NCBI RefSeq assembly: GCF_001655005.1
Contig: NZ_LXET01000008.1
Coordinates: 1-64,000 of the forward strand
Length of the DNA: 64,000 bases
DNA from: Hafnia paralvei ATCC 29927
GTDB taxonomy: Bacteria; Pseudomonadota; Gammaproteobacteria; Enterobacterales; Enterobacteriaceae
Direction of reading: 5' to 3'
This document shows, piece by piece, positions 59,875 through 64,000 of this stretch. Position numbers and translations under genes: made by a program. The stretch's first letter is position 1; every line of letters starts with the position of its first letter. The notes under the pieces were generated by a model. That model made no database searches. It saw only the letters and a list, made by a program, of their open reading frames with translations, and was not told the DNA's origin.

Positions 59875-61668
59875 ATGAGTATGTCATTTAAACCGTCAAT
59901 GATTGCACTGCTTTGCGGCATTGGCGTTGTTGCGGTTGCGGGTACGGTTTTGGTGAAAAATGGATACATTAGCTGGCAACAGCCAAAGGCCGCAGAAACT
60001 CAGCCGGAGACGCCGCCAGTCGCGCCCGCGGTCAAAACATTCACTCAGCCACAGCTCGATCAGCTCGTGGCGCCTATCGCGTTGTATCCCGATCCGGTTT
60101 TAGCGCAGATCCTGATGGCATCTACCTATCCCTCTAACGTGGTGCAGGCCGTGCAGTGGTCACGTGATAACCCTAAGGCTCAGGGGGATTCTGCCGTTAA
60201 GTTAGTCGCGAATCAGCCGTGGGATCCTAGCGTTAAGTCATTGGTCGCGTTGCCGCAGTTGCTTGCGCTCATGGGGGAAAATCCTGAATGGGTACAAAAT
60301 CTGGGCGATGCGTTTTTAGCTCAGCCAGATGATGTGATGAACACGGTACAAAAGCTGAGGCAGGCAGCGCAGAAAAATGGATCGCTGACCTCTAATGCGC
60401 AGCAAAAGGTGATTGTCCAACCGGCCAAAAATACGGTGAGTGGTCATAGCGCGAGTAAATCGACGACCGTGGTTGAATCGCAACCGCAGACCATCATCAT
60501 TCAGCCAACCAATCCTCAGGTTGTTTATGTACCCAGTTATAATCCTAATGTGGTGTATGGCACTTGGGCTACGCCTGCCTATCCGCCTGTTTATTTGCCA
60601 CCGCCTCCGGGAGAAGTGTTTACCAATAGCCTAGTTTCAGGAATCGGGTTTGGTATTGGTGTCGCGACGACCTATGCCTTGTTCAGCAGTCTGGATTGGG
60701 ATGATGACCATCATGACGATCACCACCACGACGACGATCATCACCATGACGATCATCATGATGATGGGCATCACGATGATTACCATGGCGGGGGGAATTA
60801 TCATCAAGGCAATAACTACGTCAATAACAGCCATGTGAATATCAACGTCAACAACTATAACCATATCACCGGGGGAAATATCGGTGGTGCAACGCAGTGG
60901 CAACATAATCCTGCCTATCGGGGAGGGGTGCCATACCATGACCCAGCCACTTCGCAGAAGTTTATCTCCGGAGCGACTCAGGCCAACGTGGGGGGCAGCT
61001 CGGCCAAAAAAGTCGATCTTAGTTCACTGCATACTCAAGACGGAAACCCGTCGGTTTTATCCGGTCAGACTCACTCACCTGCAAGCCAGAATCTGAAGGC
61101 CATTGCCCAGCGTGATAACCTGCGCGGCTTTGATAATGGTACGACTCATATGACGGGAACGGACGGGCAGAGACAAAATGCGGCGGCGGTTTTCAATCAA
61201 CAAACTCAGCATCATTCGTCAGGTGTAGCGACGGCTAACCAACCCGATCAGCGTCGGCATAATGCAGAGTCTGTTTTGCACGAACGAGCCCAACCATCGG
61301 CCCCAGCACGTCAATCAATACATCCATCCGTGAATCCATCGGTGAATCAACATCCTGTAGCAGCCAAAAATTCTGGGGAGCAACGGCCCGCCCATAGCAA
61401 TCAAATGGGGGAGACACATTTTAGCGCGGCGCAGAATCATAGCCAGCAGAATGGCTTCCAGCAGCATAATAACCCGCAAACGGTAAACCAATTTAATCAA
61501 CAGCAACACGCGAATCTGTTCAGTGGTAACGCGAGCAGTGCTCCGAATTGGCATCAACAGCAAGAGCGCGGTAATCAGAGTCTCCAACGGATGAATAGTG
61601 CTCCGCCCCATCATGCACCGTCGCGCCCGTTACCTGAGCCCAATAATTTGCCGCTGCATCGTCGCTAG
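59875..61668 (+). CDS. DUF3300 domain protein with His/Asp-rich metal-binding-like tract
   Basis: A 597-residue protein with an N-terminal membrane anchor or signal (about residues 6-24) and a DUF3300 domain (about 45-245) containing QLDQLVAPIALYPDPVLAQILMAST, where DPVLAQ is family-typical. A membrane-like helix (about 247-270) is followed by a tract alternating Asp and His (about 278-305), then a Gly/Asn-rich and finally a Gln/His/Asn-rich disordered tail. The tract could bind metal. Function is unknown. ATG 59875 follows GGGAGAG. It is co-transcribed with DUF2950. Confidence 0.85.
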   Translation: MSMSFKPSMIALLCGIGVVAVAGTVLVKNGYISWQQPKAAETQPETPPVAPAVKTFTQPQLDQLVAPIALYPDPVLAQILMASTYPSNVVQAVQWSRDNPKAQGDSAVKLVANQPWDPSVKSLVALPQLLALMGENPEWVQNLGDAFLAQPDDVMNTVQKLRQAAQKNGSLTSNAQQKVIVQPAKNTVSGHSASKSTTVVESQPQTIIIQPTNPQVVYVPSYNPNVVYGTWATPAYPPVYLPPPPGEVFTNSLVSGIGFGIGVATTYALFSSLDWDDDHHDDHHHDDDHHHDDHHDDGHHDDYHGGGNYHQGNNYVNNSHVNINVNNYNHITGGNIGGATQWQHNPAYRGGVPYHDPATSQKFISGATQANVGGSSAKKVDLSSLHTQDGNPSVLSGQTHSPASQNLKAIAQRDNLRGFDNGTTHMTGTDGQRQNAAAVFNQQTQHHSSGVATANQPDQRRHNAESVLHERAQPSAPARQSIHPSVNPSVNQHPVAAKNSGEQRPAHSNQMGETHFSAAQNHSQQNGFQQHNNPQTVNQFNQQQHANLFSGNASSAPNWHQQQERGNQSLQRMNSAPPHHAPSRPLPEPNNLPLHRR

Positions 61669-61681
61669 TTTACGAGGAATT

Positions 61682-62542
61682 ATGATGAGCAAAATAAGGT
61701 ATTTCCTGATTGCGGCGAGCATGCTAGCTCTGCCCCTATCGGCACTAGCGCAACAGGTGTTCGAACAGCCAGAGCAGGCCGCGCAGGCTCTTGTGAAAGC
61801 TATCGCCGATAATGATAGTGAAGCGTTAAAAAATATTCTCGGGGATGACTGGCGCCAATATCTGCCCGAAGACAGCGTGGAGCAAACTGCGGTAGATCGT
61901 TTTCTTCGCGATTGGCAGGTATCTCATCATATTGAACAACAAGGTGATTCCGCTTATCTCAATGTCGGTGATAATAACTGGCAACTGCCTTTACCGATGG
62001 TAAAAATTCACAACGGTTGGTCCTTTGATATGCAAAAAGCGGCTGATGAGATCGATACTCGCCATATCGGTCGTAATGAGCTTTCGGCCATTGGTGCGAT
62101 GTCTGCCTTTGTGGATGCGCAGAAAGAGTATTGGGCGCACGGTATGAATCAGTATGCACAGAAGATTATCAGCAGTGATGGAAAAAAAGATGGCTTGTAC
62201 TGGCCAGTGAAGGAGGGGGAGGCGCCTAGTCCGTTAGGTCCTGCCTTTGGACAGGATCATCCTGGTACCGATTATCATGGCTATTATTATCGTATTCTCT
62301 CTGCGCAAGGGGCTTCGGCTAAAGGCGGTGAGCTTAGCTATCTGGATAACGGAAAGATGACTAAAGGTTTTGCGATGCTGGCATGGCCGGTAGCGTATGG
62401 CCACAGTGGAATAATGAGTTTTATGGTGAATCAGGATGGCGTGGTATATCAGCGAGATTTAGGTATTGATAGCGACGCGTTGGCGCGCAAAATCAGCCTG
62501 TTCGATCCTGATAAAAATTGGCAGGTCGTTCAGTCTCATTAA
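61682..62542 (+). CDS. DUF2950 exported protein
   Basis: A 286-residue exported protein with a signal peptide ending at ALAQ (about residue 23) and a DUF2950 domain. Typical features are GRNELSAIGAMSAFVDAQKEYW and the PFG-like GPAFGQDHPGTDYHGYYYRIL motif. It starts 13 bases past the DUF3300 gene with a GAGGA site; ATG 61685 is an equally good start. This two-gene pair recurs in proteobacteria, and function is unknown. Confidence 0.85.
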   Translation: MMSKIRYFLIAASMLALPLSALAQQVFEQPEQAAQALVKAIADNDSEALKNILGDDWRQYLPEDSVEQTAVDRFLRDWQVSHHIEQQGDSAYLNVGDNNWQLPLPMVKIHNGWSFDMQKAADEIDTRHIGRNELSAIGAMSAFVDAQKEYWAHGMNQYAQKIISSDGKKDGLYWPVKEGEAPSPLGPAFGQDHPGTDYHGYYYRILSAQGASAKGGELSYLDNGKMTKGFAMLAWPVAYGHSGIMSFMVNQDGVVYQRDLGIDSDALARKISLFDPDKNWQVVQSH

Positions 62543-62550
62543 TGCATAAA

Positions 62551-62573
62551 AGCCTCCCCTTGACGGGGAGGCT
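62551..62573 (-). terminator. Terminator between DUF2950 and the dehydrogenase gene
   Basis: AGCCTCCCC pairs with GGGGAGGCT around five bases, followed by TTTT on the minus strand. It serves the minus-strand dehydrogenase, and perhaps both convergent genes. Confidence 0.8.
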
Positions 62574-62586
62574 GGGAGCGAAATCA

Positions 62587-63588
62587 TTAAAATTCAATCA
62601 CCATCTTGCCGCGCATGCGTCCTTCGGCAACTTTGTTATGGGCTTTTTCCAGATTTTCGATAGAAAAACCCTGCAGCGTATCGCTGAGAGTTCCCTGTAG
62701 CTTACCTTCATCAACCAATACCGCGACCTGATGCAGGATTTTGCCCTGTTCGGCAATATCCGGCGTATTGAACATACTGCGGGTATACATGAATTCCCAG
62801 TGCAGAGCGGCGCTTTTCATTTTTAGTGCCGACTGATCTAATGGGTGGCTGTTTTCCACGATGGTACAAATTTGCCCCTGTGGGGCGATGAGATCGCTGA
62901 TTGCCGCCCAGTGTCCATCAGTGTCGTTAAGGCAGAAAATGTAATCAACCTGCTTGATATTGTGCTCAGCCAGACCACTTTTTAAATCATGCCAATCTAC
63001 GGTGAGATCGGCTCCGCGTTCTAAACACCATTGAGCCGAGGATTTATTTGAAGCCGTGGCGATAACCTTCACTTTGCTATTCAGTGCAGCCAGCGAAATG
63101 GCGAGCGATCCCACGCCGCCTGCACCGCCGATGATCAAGAGCGTTTTATCCGCATCGGCGTCTTGAACTTCCAAGCGTTCAAATAAACCTTCCCAAGCGG
63201 TGAGCGTGGTGAGTGGCATTGCGGCAGCCTGCGCCCAGTTCATACTTTTAGGCTTGCGCGACACGATGCGTGAGTCGATAAGCTGTTGGGTGCTATTGCT
63301 ACCGGGACGAGTGATGTCACCGGCATACCACACTTCATCCCCAATGCTAAATCCGCTGACTTTACTGCCTACAGAGGTCACGACGCCGCTGGCGTCCCAT
63401 CCTAGAATGCGTGGCTGTTCTAGCCCGTTTTTAATGAGATTGGCACGAACTTTGGTATCCACTGGGTTGATGGAAACGGCTTTGACCTCAACCAGCAAAT
63501 CGTAATCCGTTGGCGCTGATATTTGCGGATGGATGACGGTAAATTCTTGTGGGCTGGCGGGATTTACTGCGATTGCGGTAATAGTCAT
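62587..63588 (-). CDS. Zinc-type alcohol dehydrogenase / quinone oxidoreductase family protein
   Basis: A 333-residue MDR-superfamily NAD(P)H-dependent oxidoreductase. GroES-like N-terminus with VSINPVDTKVR and the NADPH-binding IIGGAGGVGSLAISLA (about residues 153-170). The catalytic zinc cysteine is absent, so it belongs to the zinc-free quinone oxidoreductase branch. ATG 63588 (MTITAIAVNP) follows GGAG. It is divergent from a LysR regulator at 63711, which probably controls it. Substrate unknown. Confidence 0.88.
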   Translation of the reverse strand: MTITAIAVNPASPQEFTVIHPQISAPTDYDLLVEVKAVSINPVDTKVRANLIKNGLEQPRILGWDASGVVTSVGSKVSGFSIGDEVWYAGDITRPGSNSTQQLIDSRIVSRKPKSMNWAQAAAMPLTTLTAWEGLFERLEVQDADADKTLLIIGGAGGVGSLAISLAALNSKVKVIATASNKSSAQWCLERGADLTVDWHDLKSGLAEHNIKQVDYIFCLNDTDGHWAAISDLIAPQGQICTIVENSHPLDQSALKMKSAALHWEFMYTRSMFNTPDIAEQGKILHQVAVLVDEGKLQGTLSDTLQGFSIENLEKAHNKVAEGRMRGKMVIEF

Positions 63589-63710
63589 GCTGAAACTCCG
63601 ATGTAGGTGCAGGATTGCATTGCATGAAATCAGTGTAGATGAGCTGAACCTTGATGATAAGATGGACAATCACTAACTAAGTGTTCTGATTTAACGAACA
63701 ATGGGGTGGA

Positions 63711-64000
63711 ATGTTTAATCAATTACAGGACATGGCCTTATTTGCGCTGGTGGTCGAGTGTGGGAGCTTTACGTCGGCAGCACTGCGCGCGGGGTTGCCC
63801 AAGTCTAGCGTGAGTCAGAGGGTGAGCAATTTAGAGCAACAGCTTGGTCTACGTTTGCTAAATCGAACGACGAGGCAATTAAATCTCACGTTTGCCGGAG
63901 AGCGCTATTTAGTGCATTGTCGAGAGATGATTCAGGCGGCCGAACGTGCCGATCTGAGCTTACAACGTTTGAAGGATAATCCGAGCGGACGCCTTCGAAT
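63711..64000 (+). CDS. LysR family regulator, N-terminal part (cut by window end)
   Basis: The open frame starts at ATG 63711 after GGGTGGA and runs without a stop to the window edge, covering about 96 residues. The first 60 residues form the LysR winged helix: FALVVECGSFTSAALRAGL, PKSSVSQRVSNLEQQLG and RLLNRTTRQLNLT. The effector domain lies outside the window. The 122-base divergent gap to the dehydrogenase gene is the usual place for its binding site. Confidence 0.9.
   Translation, partial: MFNQLQDMALFALVVECGSFTSAALRAGLPKSSVSQRVSNLEQQLGLRLLNRTTRQLNLTFAGERYLVHCREMIQAAERADLSLQRLKDNPSGRLR

Noticed and set aside
60637..60939. Minus-strand frame rich in Ile, Val and Met that looks like a membrane protein
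   Set aside because: It is the antisense reading of the GAT/CAT-rich Asp-His tract of the DUF3300 gene, which necessarily reads as ATC/ATG.

Overview
This window is chromosomal DNA of a Gram-negative gammaproteobacterium of the order Enterobacterales. Nearly every housekeeping gene matches its Escherichia coli counterpart in length and motifs: rpoN-hpf-ptsN-rapZ-npr, the lpt/kds and mla clusters, murA, degS/degQ, rplM-rpsI, sspAB, gltBD, arcB/arcZ, lpoA, rnpB, serB-radA-nadR. Gene order differs from K-12 at several joints, and accessory genes absent from K-12 are present. A Hafnia-like genus is my best guess, but this is inference from memory and not shown by the sequence.

Region by region. 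1-3200: a 113-bp tandem repeat, a cytochrome b562/membrane cytochrome b pair, a secreted transglutaminase-like protein and rnk. 3200-11800: an accessory catabolic island. It encodes a stand-alone PRD protein, a glycine-rich SFCGS protein, DUF4312, the membrane proteins DUF4311 and DUF4310, a metallo-amidohydrolase, a DgaE-type PLP lyase and a KDPG-type aldolase, followed by a PRD/EIIB/EIIA transcription activator. The enzyme end looks like the D-glucosaminate (dga) pathway, but the mannose-type PTS permease found there is replaced by four poorly characterised proteins. This is the best candidate for an undescribed system. 11900-13030: an OmpC/OmpF-type porin.

13200-27000: the envelope and nitrogen-PTS block (npr to yrbG on the minus strand, mlaFEDCB-ibaG-murA on the plus strand), covering Kdo synthesis, LPS export, phospholipid retrograde transport and the first step of peptidoglycan synthesis. 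27000-34200: degS, degQ, zapG, zapE, rplM-rpsI and sspAB. 34200-37400: a shortened sialic-acid locus (RpiR-type regulator, yhcH, nanK, nanE) lacking nanA, nanT and a GntR-type nanR, at the site between sspB and gltD where E. coli carries the full nan operon. 37500-49500: gltDB, yhcC, arcB with the ArcZ small RNA convergent to it, elbB-mtgA.

49500-59350: dolP-diaA-yraN-lpoA, rsmI, RNase P RNA, smp, serB, radA and nadR (with a NadR-box palindrome in its own leader). 59350-64000: a DUF3300/DUF2950 pair with a His/Asp-rich tract, a zinc-type alcohol dehydrogenase and the start of a divergent LysR-family regulator cut by the window end. No tRNA or CRISPR array, insertion sequence or prophage gene was seen.
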